From an uncultured archaeon (GTDB lineage Archaea; Aenigmatarchaeota; Aenigmatarchaeia; GW2011-AR5), in assembly GCA_903825675.1 (NCBI GenBank), contig CAIKBN010000088.1:1-13981 (forward strand): 13,981 nt of DNA, in the 5' to 3' direction. Position 1 is the stretch's first letter. Each line of letters starts with the position of its first letter. The translations under genes and the position numbers were made by a program. The notes below the pieces were generated by a model. It was given only the letters and a program-made list of their open reading frames with translations. It was not told the DNA's origin and ran no database searches. Below, piece by piece: positions 1 through 7,397 of the stretch.

Positions 1-9
1 CATTTTTAA

Positions 10-1869
10 TTACTTTCTCCCCCACATGTAAATATACTCAGTCATTTTCTTCTTTTCTATCTTTATATTGACTTTTACTCCAAGTTTGCTGAACAATTCC
101 TTTATTCTCTCTCTGCTTCTCATAATATCATGCGCAGGTATGCCCATGCTCTTGCCAAAAGAGAAGAAGGAAAAGCAGCCGCCTGGCTTAAGCAGCCTGA
201 ACATATTTTTTAATGTCCTTTCCGGGTCTTTCAGGTGATCTAAAACCCCAACAGCTGTTACTGCATCGAATGAGTGCTTCTCAAAAGGCGTTAAGTGATG
301 TTCCTTTATAAATATGACATTAGAGACATGTTTTTCAATTGCTTTATGTTCAGCTCTTTTTAGCTGTTGCTTGCTTATATCAACAGCAACTACCCTGCCA
401 TTGACTACCCTTTTAGCAAGTTCTATAGTTGTACGGCCGGTTCCGCAACCAAAATCAAGCACAATATAACCATTTTTTATACAAAGTTTGTCAACAACTG
501 CTTTTATCTCCCTTTCCCCGTACCATAAAGCAAATGATTTGTCCCATAGCCATGAAAAACGGTCAAAGAATTTCTCAATAAACTTTTCATCTGTTTGCAG
601 CTTTATCAGTAAATAGATAGGTATGCCGAATGAAACAAGCATAAGGCTCATTATAAATATAAAAATTGCTCCTGGTACCTGCTCAATCCAAACAAGAAGC
701 AGAATGAAATTGAACACTATGATAAGGCTTGGTCCACTTATACCAAATGGCGCTTTAAAATACCTTTTTATTCCAGGCATTTTAACCCTTAGCTTCAAGA
801 ATGAAAGCAACACAACAGAATATACTATCAGCGCAAGTGGCAACAAAAGAGAAAGCAACATTTTATAGTCAGCGATTGCTATAATTGTCACAAAACATGT
901 TACTACTGTCTGCAACAATATTGCATAATGAGGAGTTCTGTATTTTTCGTGTATGCTCTTAAGCCTCGGGACCAGCACGCGGTCGCGGGCCATTGCAAAA
1001 AGCAGTCTTGGTGAAGAAACTATCCATGATGCTGCTGTTCCAATCATAGGTATGAATATTATTACAGCAAATATCCTTGCAAAATCGCTTCCAAACAACT
1101 TTGAAACAAGGTAATTTAATGGCGCTTTTTGCTCACTTAAAACCTGGATATCTACATTTCCCAGTAATACCAAAACAAAGAATATTTCTATAACAGACAC
1201 TATAAGAGTTGCAAGGATTATGAATTTAGGAAGCACAGTCCTAGCGTCTTTAACCTCTTCTGCAAGATAGGTCGTAGCTTCCCAGCCAAAAAAGTTTTCT
1301 GAGATAAAATATAGTGTCAGCAATAACATTGGCGTAGATGCATAAAGCGGATAAAACCTGCTAAGGTCTACGCCTGGCATGCCAGGTATTATAACAGCAA
1401 GTATTGTAAGAACAGACATAAGTCCGAAGAAAAGCAGCAGCCTTGCAGAAAGATCAATACCCCTGTAGCTTATGTAATTGAACAATATTATTATAAAAAG
1501 CGAAAGTATAAGATGAAAAACAAACGAAGCACTAGGAAACAGATATAACAAAGAGCCTACTATTAGCATGGCAATTGCTATATTAGAAACTATCCATGCT
1601 GTCCAGCCAAGAATAAAGGAAGGAAACTCGCCAAAGGATCTTTTAACATATTCGTATATACCCCCTGCTTTCGGAAACATGGAAACAAGCTCTGCAAAAT
1701 AAAACGATATAAAAAGAGCAACTACAGACATCAATATCCATGCTATGATAGAAGCAGTACCTGAGTATATAGCTCCTATAGCTGGCAAGAAGAATATATC
1801 TACGCCCATAAAAGCATTTATTGCCAGGAAAAGCAGGGTCTTTTTTCCGATACTCTTCTTTAATTTCAT
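10..1869 (-). CDS. APC-superfamily amino-acid permease fused to a SAM-dependent methyltransferase
   Basis: A 619-residue protein with two unrelated parts. Residues 1 to about 425 have twelve hydrophobic segments by eye and APC-family signatures: a Gly/Pro-bearing first helix, PKAGGIYEYVKRSFGEF at about 66-82, and GWEATTYLAEEVKDARTVLPK-like sequence after the sixth helix, which mark amino-acid/polyamine/organocation transporters. Residues about 430-619 are a class I methyltransferase: motif I DFGCGTG at 472-478, acidic VAVDIS after strand 2, and LLKPGG near 572-577, as in the UbiE-like Methyltransf_11 group. The methyltransferase would face the cytoplasm if the C-terminus is inside. The frame is continuous with no stop between the parts. 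It is last in an operon, starting 4 bases after the ATPase stop, with no clear Shine-Dalgarno. Transported substrate and methyl acceptor cannot be read from sequence. Both domain assignments are firm; a shared function is inference. Confidence 0.9.
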   Translation of the reverse strand: MKLKKSIGKKTLLFLAINAFMGVDIFFLPAIGAIYSGTASIIAWILMSVVALFISFYFAELVSMFPKAGGIYEYVKRSFGEFPSFILGWTAWIVSNIAIAMLIVGSLLYLFPSASFVFHLILSLFIIILFNYISYRGIDLSARLLLFFGLMSVLTILAVIIPGMPGVDLSRFYPLYASTPMLLLTLYFISENFFGWEATTYLAEEVKDARTVLPKFIILATLIVSVIEIFFVLVLLGNVDIQVLSEQKAPLNYLVSKLFGSDFARIFAVIIFIPMIGTAASWIVSSPRLLFAMARDRVLVPRLKSIHEKYRTPHYAILLQTVVTCFVTIIAIADYKMLLSLLLPLALIVYSVVLLSFLKLRVKMPGIKRYFKAPFGISGPSLIIVFNFILLLVWIEQVPGAIFIFIMSLMLVSFGIPIYLLIKLQTDEKFIEKFFDRFSWLWDKSFALWYGEREIKAVVDKLCIKNGYIVLDFGCGTGRTTIELAKRVVNGRVVAVDISKQQLKRAEHKAIEKHVSNVIFIKEHHLTPFEKHSFDAVTAVGVLDHLKDPERTLKNMFRLLKPGGCFSFFSFGKSMGIPAHDIMRSRERIKELFSKLGVKVNIKIEKKKMTEYIYMWGRK

Positions 1870-1873
1870 AATT

Positions 1874-4495
1874 TTATTTGGTCTTGCTACTTATTAACTT
1901 TTTAACCTCAAGAATAACGAAGATTATAGCTGATACTGCCAGTATTTCAGTCCAATCAATCAAGCCAAGTGGAACTGTGCCAAAGGCATGACTTAAAACA
2001 GGCAGATATATGACTACCAGCTGCAACAAAGTTGAAACAAGTATAGCCATTATCAGCTTTTTGTTCGAGAACAGCCCTATTTTCTCAATAAGCTTTTCTG
2101 ACCTCATGCTAAGCGCAATGAACAACTGCGACATAACAAGAACTGTGAAAGCAACAGTCCTTGCCTTATCTATTCCTTGATCCAGATTATAATAAAACAA
2201 TGAAAGCGTTCCAATAGCTACCATGATAGATATAAACAGCAAGAAATATACAGAATTCTTTGTCAGTATCTTTTCTTTCGGATTCCTTGGGCCTTTTTGC
2301 ATTATATCAGGATCCTTCTGCTCTACGCCTAGCGCAAGTGCAGGAAGGCTGTCAGTAAGCAAATTCATCCAAAGTATCTGCAGCGGAAGCAGCGGAAGCA
2401 GTAGCGGTGGAAAGAATATGCCCAGCAGAATTGAGGCAGTTATTATGATAACCTCACCGATATTGCAGGCTAATAAATAGTAAACAAATTTTCTGATATT
2501 GTTGTATATTCCCCTGCCTTCCTCAACAGCAGCAACAATTGATGAAAAGTTGTCATCTGTAAGAACCATGTCTGAAGCTTCTTTGGAAACATCAGTTCCA
2601 GTTATGCCCATCGCTATGCCTATATCTGCTTTCTTTAGAGCAGGCGCATCATTAACGCCGTCTCCTGTCATTGCAACAATATGACCATTCTTTTTCAAGG
2701 CATCTGTTATCATGACCTTGTGTTCAGGTGAAACCCTGGCATATACGCTTATCTTTTCAACGTTTGCTTCAAATTGTTCTTTTTGCATAGCATCAAGCTC
2801 AGCTCCAGTAAGTACACCTTCATTTTCTTGGTCCAGTATTTTCAATTCCTTTGCAACTGCAACAGCTGTATCCCTGTGGTCGCCTGTTATCATAACAACC
2901 CTTATTCCAGCACTCTTGCACTTCTCAACAGCATCACGCACCTCAGGCCTTGGCGGATCTATCATGCCCTGAAGTCCAACAAAAACCAGATTCTTTTCAG
3001 CTGTTTCATTTTCACTAAAAGCAAACCCAAGAACGCGAAGAGCATTTGAAGCAAATTCATGATTCATCCCAAGCATTCTTTCCCTGTCACTTATAGTCAT
3101 CTCGCGTATCTTGCCCTTTTCGTAGACAGAGCTGCATTTTTTGATTATTTCTTCAACTGCGCCCTTGGAGTAAATTATTTTTTTTTCGCCAGAATCGTAA
3201 ACAGCACTCATAATCTTCCTGACAGAATCAAAAGAAAACTCTGCTATCCTCTTGCTGATTTTTCTTTCATCTTCCACGCCTGCCTTGCTCGCAGAAACAA
3301 GCAAAGCTATCTCTGTTGGGTCACCTATCTTATTATCTAAATAAGCATCATTGCACATCTGGCCTATTTTCAGCAGCATCTTTAGGTTATTATCAGGTTC
3401 TATCTTTGCTCCGTTAACAGAAAAGTCTCCGCTTAAGCCATATCCTTCACCGCTTACATCTATAATATTACCATTCACGTAAAGCTTGCGTACAGTCATC
3501 TCATTCATGGTAAGTGTACCTGTCTTATCAGAGCATATGACAGTTGCGCAGCCAAGGGTCTCTACAGCAGGCAGCTTTCTTATTATCGCGTTCTTCTTTG
3601 CCATCTTCTGCAAGCCCATTGCAAGCGTTATAGTCACAACTGTTGGCAGCCCTTCAGGAATAGCAGCAACAGCTAAGGCAACTGCTGTTAAGAACATAAG
3701 ATATGGTTCTCCGCCAGAAACAAGCCCTAAGGCAAAAACCAGGGCACAAATAGCTATTGTCATAATTCCAAGCTGCCGGCCAAGAATGCCAAGCTTCTCT
3801 TCTATTGGAGTTTTTTCATCTTTACCTTCTAATGCACTTGCTATTTTCCCAAATTCTGTCTTCATCCCAGTGCCTGTAACTATTGCTTTACACCGTCCGT
3901 AAACAACTGTTGTGCCGGAAAATAGCATATTATACCTTTCTGACAACAGAGCATCGTTGCTGATAACGCTTATCTTTTTTGACAAAGGAGCTGACTCGCC
4001 TGTAAGAATGGATTCATCTGCCTTGAGATTCATCTCCTCAATTATTCTGCAATCAGCAGGAACCTTATCACCAACATTTAATGCAATAATATCACCAGGA
4101 ACAAGCTCGCTTGCAGGTATCTTTTTCATTTCATTACCCCGAAACACAAGCGCATTAGGCGCAGACATTTTTTTCAATGCCTCTAATGACTTTTCTGCTT
4201 TTCTTTCCTGGACAAACCCTAAAACACCATTAAGTATTACTATTGCAAGAATTACAGATGCCTCGAGCACATCGCCAAGGAAGAACGAAATAACAGAAGC
4301 AGCTATCAATATAAATATTAAGATGCTCCTGAATTGCGCAAAAAGCAAAACCCAGGCAGGAGTCTTTTTCTTACCTTCTATCTGGTTAGGACCATATTTC
4401 TTCAGCCTTTCAGTTGCAGTAGAATCGCTTAAGCCGTTCTCACTGCTTTCCATCTCTTTGTAGACATCAGTAAGCTCTGACTTGTAAAATTCCAT
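1874..4495 (-). CDS. P2A-type cation-transporting ATPase, probably Ca2+
   Basis: This is a full-length 873-residue P-type ATPase that would pump Ca2+ (or possibly Mn2+) across the membrane using ATP. Visible motifs in order are TGES at 165-168 (actuator domain), PEGLP at 280-284 in M4, the phosphorylation motif DKTGT with Asp323, KGA at 444-446 for nucleotide binding, TGD at 537-539 and GDGVND at 611-616. Ten membrane segments fit the SERCA/PMR1 plan. Predicted cation ligands are the PEGLP glutamate, Asn678 and Glu681 in M5, and Asn711, Thr714 and Asp715 in M6 (NLLTD). By-eye alignment puts Gln790 where SERCA has Glu908 in M8, so site I may be altered. It starts 5 bases after the tRNase Z stop; GTGA overlapping that stop could act as a weak ribosome site, implying coupled translation. 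Class assignment is firm; ion identity is inferred. Confidence 0.95.
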   Translation of the reverse strand: MEFYKSELTDVYKEMESSENGLSDSTATERLKKYGPNQIEGKKKTPAWVLLFAQFRSILIFILIAASVISFFLGDVLEASVILAIVILNGVLGFVQERKAEKSLEALKKMSAPNALVFRGNEMKKIPASELVPGDIIALNVGDKVPADCRIIEEMNLKADESILTGESAPLSKKISVISNDALLSERYNMLFSGTTVVYGRCKAIVTGTGMKTEFGKIASALEGKDEKTPIEEKLGILGRQLGIMTIAICALVFALGLVSGGEPYLMFLTAVALAVAAIPEGLPTVVTITLAMGLQKMAKKNAIIRKLPAVETLGCATVICSDKTGTLTMNEMTVRKLYVNGNIIDVSGEGYGLSGDFSVNGAKIEPDNNLKMLLKIGQMCNDAYLDNKIGDPTEIALLVSASKAGVEDERKISKRIAEFSFDSVRKIMSAVYDSGEKKIIYSKGAVEEIIKKCSSVYEKGKIREMTISDRERMLGMNHEFASNALRVLGFAFSENETAEKNLVFVGLQGMIDPPRPEVRDAVEKCKSAGIRVVMITGDHRDTAVAVAKELKILDQENEGVLTGAELDAMQKEQFEANVEKISVYARVSPEHKVMITDALKKNGHIVAMTGDGVNDAPALKKADIGIAMGITGTDVSKEASDMVLTDDNFSSIVAAVEEGRGIYNNIRKFVYYLLACNIGEVIIITASILLGIFFPPLLLPLLPLQILWMNLLTDSLPALALGVEQKDPDIMQKGPRNPKEKILTKNSVYFLLFISIMVAIGTLSLFYYNLDQGIDKARTVAFTVLVMSQLFIALSMRSEKLIEKIGLFSNKKLIMAILVSTLLQLVVIYLPVLSHAFGTVPLGLIDWTEILAVSAIIFVILEVKKLISSKTK

Positions 4496-4500
4496 TCAAA

Positions 4501-5421
4501 TCACTTTAGAACAATCTTCATGAAATCCTTGGCAATTTTAACGTTCTCGTAACCTTTTATTTTTTCCTTAAGCTCCTTTATATCCTGATATCTCCTGCTT
4601 ATATGCGTTAGTATAACGCCTTTTGCCTTTGCCTGCTTTGCTATGCGCATTACCTCATCAAGAGATGAATGTCTTGCACCTTCCATTCCTTCTAAATCAG
4701 TGAAGAACGTGCTGTCATGTATAAGCAAATCCGCATCGCTGGCAAGCTTTACAATATTGCTGCATGGCATTGTATCGCCTGAATAAACAACCTTTTTGCC
4801 TTTTTCAACAATCGATATATCATCAAGCATTATCTTTTTGCCATTAAAAACATCTGAACCCTCTGCTTTTATTTTCCTGTATAAAGGTCCTGTTTCAGGC
4901 AACCCGAGCTTCTTAGCCTTTGCCTTGTCAATCTTTATGCGGTCTTTCTCAACAAATGCATATGCAACAGCTGGTATGCCATGCTTCACAGGTATTGCAT
5001 ATACCGTAAACTCCTCAGCATCAACTAATCTCTCTATCTCATTGCCCTCGAATGCAACATTCCTGGGTATTACTGCGAAATTCTTTGAGCTGTAGCCAAC
5101 GCTCTGAAGCGCCTCGACAAACTTTTCAGCTTCTGGAGCAAATATTCTTAGCGGTTTCTTCCTGCCTTCTAAGCTCATGCTTTCCAGAAGACCAAAAAGC
5201 CCTGCAAAATGGTCAGCATGCAGATGCGTTATAAATATTTCATCTATCCGCATGAAATTTAGCCCTGAATAAAGTATCTGCCGCTGCGTGCCTTCTCCGC
5301 AGTCGAACAAGTAGCAGTATTCATTCTCGCTTTGATACCGCAAATGAATTGCCGGATGGTTCCTGACCTTCGTCGGTACAGCTGCAGTAGTCCCGAGAAA
5401 CGTTATCTCTATCTGAGTCAT
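4501..5421 (-). CDS. rnz: Ribonuclease Z (tRNase Z, short form)
   Basis: A 306-residue metallo-beta-lactamase-fold endonuclease that removes 3' trailers from pre-tRNAs. The HxHxDH zinc motif is THLHADH at 65-71. The other metal ligands are His147 (PVKH), Asp216 (SGDT) and His273 (LTHISRRY). HDSTF at 235-239 and HSS at 251-253 are also conserved in the family. Residues about 165-183, rich in Lys and ending GLPETGPLYRK, match the flexible arm (exosite) that grips the tRNA elbow in tRNase Z and separates it from other lactamase-fold proteins. Length is that of the short bacterial/archaeal form. It is first in the operon with the ATPase and permease. No Shine-Dalgarno precedes the ATG, but a TATA-like box lies 22-31 bases upstream, so the mRNA is probably leaderless. 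The tRNA gene in this window encodes no CCA, consistent with a need for this enzyme. Confidence 0.95.
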   Translation of the reverse strand: MTQIEITFLGTTAAVPTKVRNHPAIHLRYQSENEYCYLFDCGEGTQRQILYSGLNFMRIDEIFITHLHADHFAGLFGLLESMSLEGRKKPLRIFAPEAEKFVEALQSVGYSSKNFAVIPRNVAFEGNEIERLVDAEEFTVYAIPVKHGIPAVAYAFVEKDRIKIDKAKAKKLGLPETGPLYRKIKAEGSDVFNGKKIMLDDISIVEKGKKVVYSGDTMPCSNIVKLASDADLLIHDSTFFTDLEGMEGARHSSLDEVMRIAKQAKAKGVILTHISRRYQDIKELKEKIKGYENVKIAKDFMKIVLK

Positions 5422-5442
5422 GATAATTAATTTGATAGATGC

Positions 5443-5452
5443 TTTTTAAAAA
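5443..5452 (-). promoter_or_regulatory. TATA-like box for the tRNase Z operon
   Basis: The self-complementary run TTTTTAAAAA is centred about 26 bases upstream of the tRNase Z ATG, the usual archaeal TATA-to-start distance. The gene has no ribosome site, so transcription would begin at or next to the ATG. Read on the minus strand the box is preceded by ACC, compatible with a BRE. This is inferred from position and composition only. Confidence 0.45.
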
Positions 5453-5489
5453 GGTATTCGAACCCGATCTTATAAGTAGTAATAACGCA

Positions 5490-5497
5490 TTTAAACT
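5490..5497 (+). promoter_or_regulatory. TATA-like box for the plus-strand unknown gene
   Basis: TTTAAACT lies 20-27 bases ahead of the ATG at 5517, which has no ribosome site. This fits leaderless transcription and supports the downstream ATG over the one at 5439. A second candidate, CTTATAAGT at 5469-5477, is further away. Confidence 0.35.
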
Positions 5498-5516
5498 TTT
5501 AGAAAATCCTATTGCT

Positions 5517-5879
5517 ATGACATTACAAAAAACTATATATGCTGTAGAGTTTACGGAAGAGAACTTAGAAAAAATAATTAAAGGCCTGTTTAGTGATACT
5601 GATATAGAGATATTAGAAAAATATAGAAATGAAAACAAATGTAGCTGGGCAGAAGCACTTAAGAAAAATCCCTTCACAGCACTTTTAAGGGCGTTTGATC
5701 CAATAATAGAAATAAGAAGTTTATGGGATCAGCCATTCAAACCTTTTGGAACAGGTTTTTGTATTGATGGTCACCCAAGCTCAGAAATATATGTTTTAAT
5801 GCCACAAGCCAGAAGTTACGTTGAAGGGTTTTATACTTCTAAATCTATTAATTATAAAATAGTTCAAAATTCTGATTGA
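5517..5879 (+). CDS. Hypothetical protein, 120 residues, unknown function
   Basis: I do not recognise this protein. Starting at the ATG at 5517 it has 120 residues beginning MTLQKTIYAVEFTEENLEK. It has no membrane segment or signal peptide and is probably cytoplasmic and helical in its first two thirds. The C-terminal part contains WDQPFKPFGTGF and CIDGHPSSEIYVLMPQ, with several Gly, Pro and aromatic residues suggesting a small folded domain. The frame is open back to an ATG at 5439, but that stretch contains the TATA-like boxes and repetitive low-complexity codons, so the inner start is preferred; no Shine-Dalgarno supports either. It faces tRNase Z divergently and converges on TspO with an 11-base gap. 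Its codons are rich in AT-ending triplets such as ATA, TTA and AGA. That it is a gene is likely but not certain. Confidence 0.6.
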   Translation: MTLQKTIYAVEFTEENLEKIIKGLFSDTDIEILEKYRNENKCSWAEALKKNPFTALLRAFDPIIEIRSLWDQPFKPFGTGFCIDGHPSSEIYVLMPQARSYVEGFYTSKSINYKIVQNSD

Positions 5880-5890
5880 GTTGCATAAAT

Positions 5891-6382
5891 CTATATATTA
5901 AGCATAAACACAAAAAAATTCAGAATAGTGGCAAAGCTTACCCACAGGATATATGGCACCAGCAGATAAGCTGCTTTCTTTGAGACATGGTAAAACGCTA
6001 TCATTGTAATCAGTATGGAAACCCAGAGAAAATTTATCTCTAAGTAAGCATAGTATGGTGATCGCAGACCAAAGAAAAGCAAGGACCATAAGACATTAAG
6101 GAATAACTGCAAAGCAAATAAATAAACTGCAAGTTTAACTCCTTTAGTTTTAAAGCCTTTTGTCCAGACTAAATACAGCGCAATGCCCATTAGTATGTAA
6201 AGTATAGTCCACGCAGGGCCGAAAACCCAGCTCGGTGGATTGAAATCCGGCTTATTGATTGTAGCATACCATGTTGATATAGACGGTGCAGTAAAAAACG
6301 AGCCAATGAATCCGACAATCAGCGGAATAAGAACAGCAATTATAAGCTTGCCTTTATCTATAGGTTTTTTCTTGATCTTCAT
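5891..6382 (-). CDS. tspO: TspO/MBR family membrane protein
   Basis: A 163-residue protein of the TspO/MBR (peripheral benzodiazepine receptor-like) family, a five-helix membrane protein that binds porphyrins and other hydrophobic ligands and is often linked to stress responses. Family signatures are clear: WYATINKPDFNPP at 38-50, SWVFGPAWTILYILMG at 51-66, LQLFLNVLWSLLFF at 91-104, and VPYILWVSFATILNF at 142-156. The five hydrophobic segments lie near 13-33, 50-72, 83-105, 112-131 and 137-160. I chose the ATG at 6382 because it gives the usual family length with a short basic N-terminus; an upstream extension to 6448 would overlap the neighbouring gene and has no family match. It follows the Ala/Trp-rich gene by 44 bases and could be cotranscribed. 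Its ligand here is unknown. Confidence 0.93.
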   Translation of the reverse strand: MKIKKKPIDKGKLIIAVLIPLIVGFIGSFFTAPSISTWYATINKPDFNPPSWVFGPAWTILYILMGIALYLVWTKGFKTKGVKLAVYLFALQLFLNVLWSLLFFGLRSPYYAYLEINFLWVSILITMIAFYHVSKKAAYLLVPYILWVSFATILNFFVFMLNI

Positions 6383-6426
6383 AATAATTAATTGAAAGCA
6401 AAGCTTTTCAAAGCTTTTGGTCAAAA

Positions 6427-6927
6427 TTATAGCAACGCCATATCCCAACCATTTTTTGTCAAAATAGTTGGCTTATCATGATAATTGCCTATCAAAACAC
6501 CCATTTCATAAATGTTAATGATATGGCTTGAAGAATCGTTTTCATAACCAGGCAGATCCTTTATTATCTGCCAACTAGCATAACTAGCAACATCCAGACC
6601 AATATCCCAAGCAGTATTCCAAGCGATACTTTGAACTCTGGTAAGATAACCAGTATTTCTATCAGCGTTCCAGGCATCAAGAAAAACAGCAGCCCTAGCA
6701 GCATTTCTATCAGCAGCTTTAACATCATTCCAAGCAGCAAGCCTGACAGCACGCTTAGCATTGTCCCAGTCAATATAGCTGTTTATTTCATATCCATAGA
6801 ATTGCTTCAAAGCCTTAATATGATTATCAAAATTATGTCTTATTACATCTCTATCATGATCATTGATACCTTCTGCACTACCCCAAGGTATTCTTTTTAT
6901 CCTGACCATACCAACGTCTGTAATCAT
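6427..6927 (-). CDS. Ala/Trp-rich helical protein, unknown function
   Basis: A 166-residue soluble protein I cannot assign. Residues about 54-120 are dominated by Ala, Trp, Asn, Asp and Arg, with short motifs such as AAWNDVKAADRNAARAA and AWNTAWDIG. Trp at 54, 66, 86, 103, 107 and 119 are spaced 12, 20, 17, 4 and 12 apart, close to multiples of four, as expected for tryptophans on one face of successive helices. Similar Ala-Trp helical repeats occur in uncharacterised bacterial and archaeal proteins and in some immunity proteins of the Imm5 type; the likeness is compositional only. The ATG at 6927 was chosen because a TATA-like element lies about 21 bases upstream; an ATG at 6909 is also possible. 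It is divergent from the plus-strand gene at 7045 and may be cotranscribed with tspO. Confidence 0.6.
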   Translation of the reverse strand: MITDVGMVRIKRIPWGSAEGINDHDRDVIRHNFDNHIKALKQFYGYEINSYIDWDNAKRAVRLAAWNDVKAADRNAARAAVFLDAWNADRNTGYLTRVQSIAWNTAWDIGLDVASYASWQIIKDLPGYENDSSSHIINIYEMGVLIGNYHDKPTILTKNGWDMALL

Positions 6928-6945
6928 AGTCAACAGCCAGCAGTC

Positions 6946-6951
6946 TATAAA
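6946..6951 (-). promoter_or_regulatory. TATA-like box for the Ala/Trp-rich gene
   Basis: On the minus strand the sequence reads TTTATA, centred about 21 bases ahead of the ATG at 6927. It overlaps the upstream TTG codon at 6954, which makes that TTG an unlikely start. Confidence 0.3.
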
Positions 6952-7013
6952 CAAGAAATCTTCTTAAGCCTTGTTAGAAAAGCGGAATCTTCCTTAGTTT
7001 TCTTTAAAGATAA

Positions 7014-7021
7014 CTATAAAA
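7014..7021 (+). promoter_or_regulatory. TATA-like box for the plus-strand gene at 7045
   Basis: CTATAAAA is centred about 27 bases ahead of the ATG at 7045. No Shine-Dalgarno precedes that ATG, so a leaderless transcript is the likely arrangement. Confidence 0.4.
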
Positions 7022-7044
7022 ATTTTATTGAAATAAAATTAGTT

Positions 7045-7383
7045 ATGGTTATAGCAATAGCTAGTTTTGAAACATACCAAAAAGATCTGACTGAAGCAGC
7101 CAGAAAAGAAGCTTTACAGGTATATAATCTTGACTCAGAAGTTATTAACTTTCTTATTTTTAGGGAAAGAAGAAAAGATGAAACTACGCTGAAGAGTAGA
7201 ATACTGGATAAGTTTCCAGGGGTGCCAAAAGGCGTAATAGGAGTTGCTAGATCTAATTATTTGTATGAAAAAAGTAAAAGTAGCGGTATAATTACAGTCC
7301 ATGATATTTCTTGCTTATATGCTCTGAAACAAATTGCAGAAAACATGGAAAAGAAAGGATATAAAATGACAGTAGTAAAATAA
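7045..7383 (+). CDS. Hypothetical protein, about 112 residues, possibly longer
   Basis: Function not recognised. From the ATG at 7045 the protein has 112 residues beginning MVIAIASFETYQKDLTEAARK and ending MEKKGYKMTVVK. The opening helix, with small and aromatic residues followed by E-x-Y-x-K-D-L, faintly resembles the first conserved helix of some HEPN-like proteins, but no R-x4-6-H catalytic motif is present, so this is not a firm call. The frame stays open far upstream, and the about 30 codons before 7045 (containing FLSLVRKAESSLVFFKDNYK) also look protein-like but offer no ATG, GTG or TTG nearby. Either the start is the ATG chosen, supported by the TATA-like box, or an N-terminal part has lost its start. 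It converges with aspS, leaving 14 bases. Its codon use is AT-rich like the gene at 5517. Confidence 0.55.
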   Translation: MVIAIASFETYQKDLTEAARKEALQVYNLDSEVINFLIFRERRKDETTLKSRILDKFPGVPKGVIGVARSNYLYEKSKSSGIITVHDISCLYALKQIAENMEKKGYKMTVVK

Positions 7384-7397
7384 TTAGAACTTATTTT

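Noticed and set aside
5439..5516. Upstream ATG at 5439 for the 120-residue gene
   Set aside because: The segment contains the TATA-like boxes for both divergent genes, and the encoded residues look unlike a folded N-terminus.
6397..6420. Tandem CAAAGCTTTT repeat ahead of tspO as an operator
   Set aside because: Two short AT-rich copies are weak evidence and no known regulator site matches.
6383..6448. Longer TspO reading frame starting at 6448
   Set aside because: It would overlap the end of the Ala/Trp-rich gene and add residues with no TspO family counterpart.
6928..6954. TTG start at 6954 for the Ala/Trp-rich protein
   Set aside because: It overlaps the TATA-like box, and two ATG codons follow closely.
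6631..7044. Long upstream extension of the plus-strand gene to a start at 6631
   Set aside because: Most of it lies antisense to the Ala/Trp-rich gene and reads as Ser/Ile-rich low-complexity sequence. An ATG with a TATA-like box at the right distance exists at 7045.
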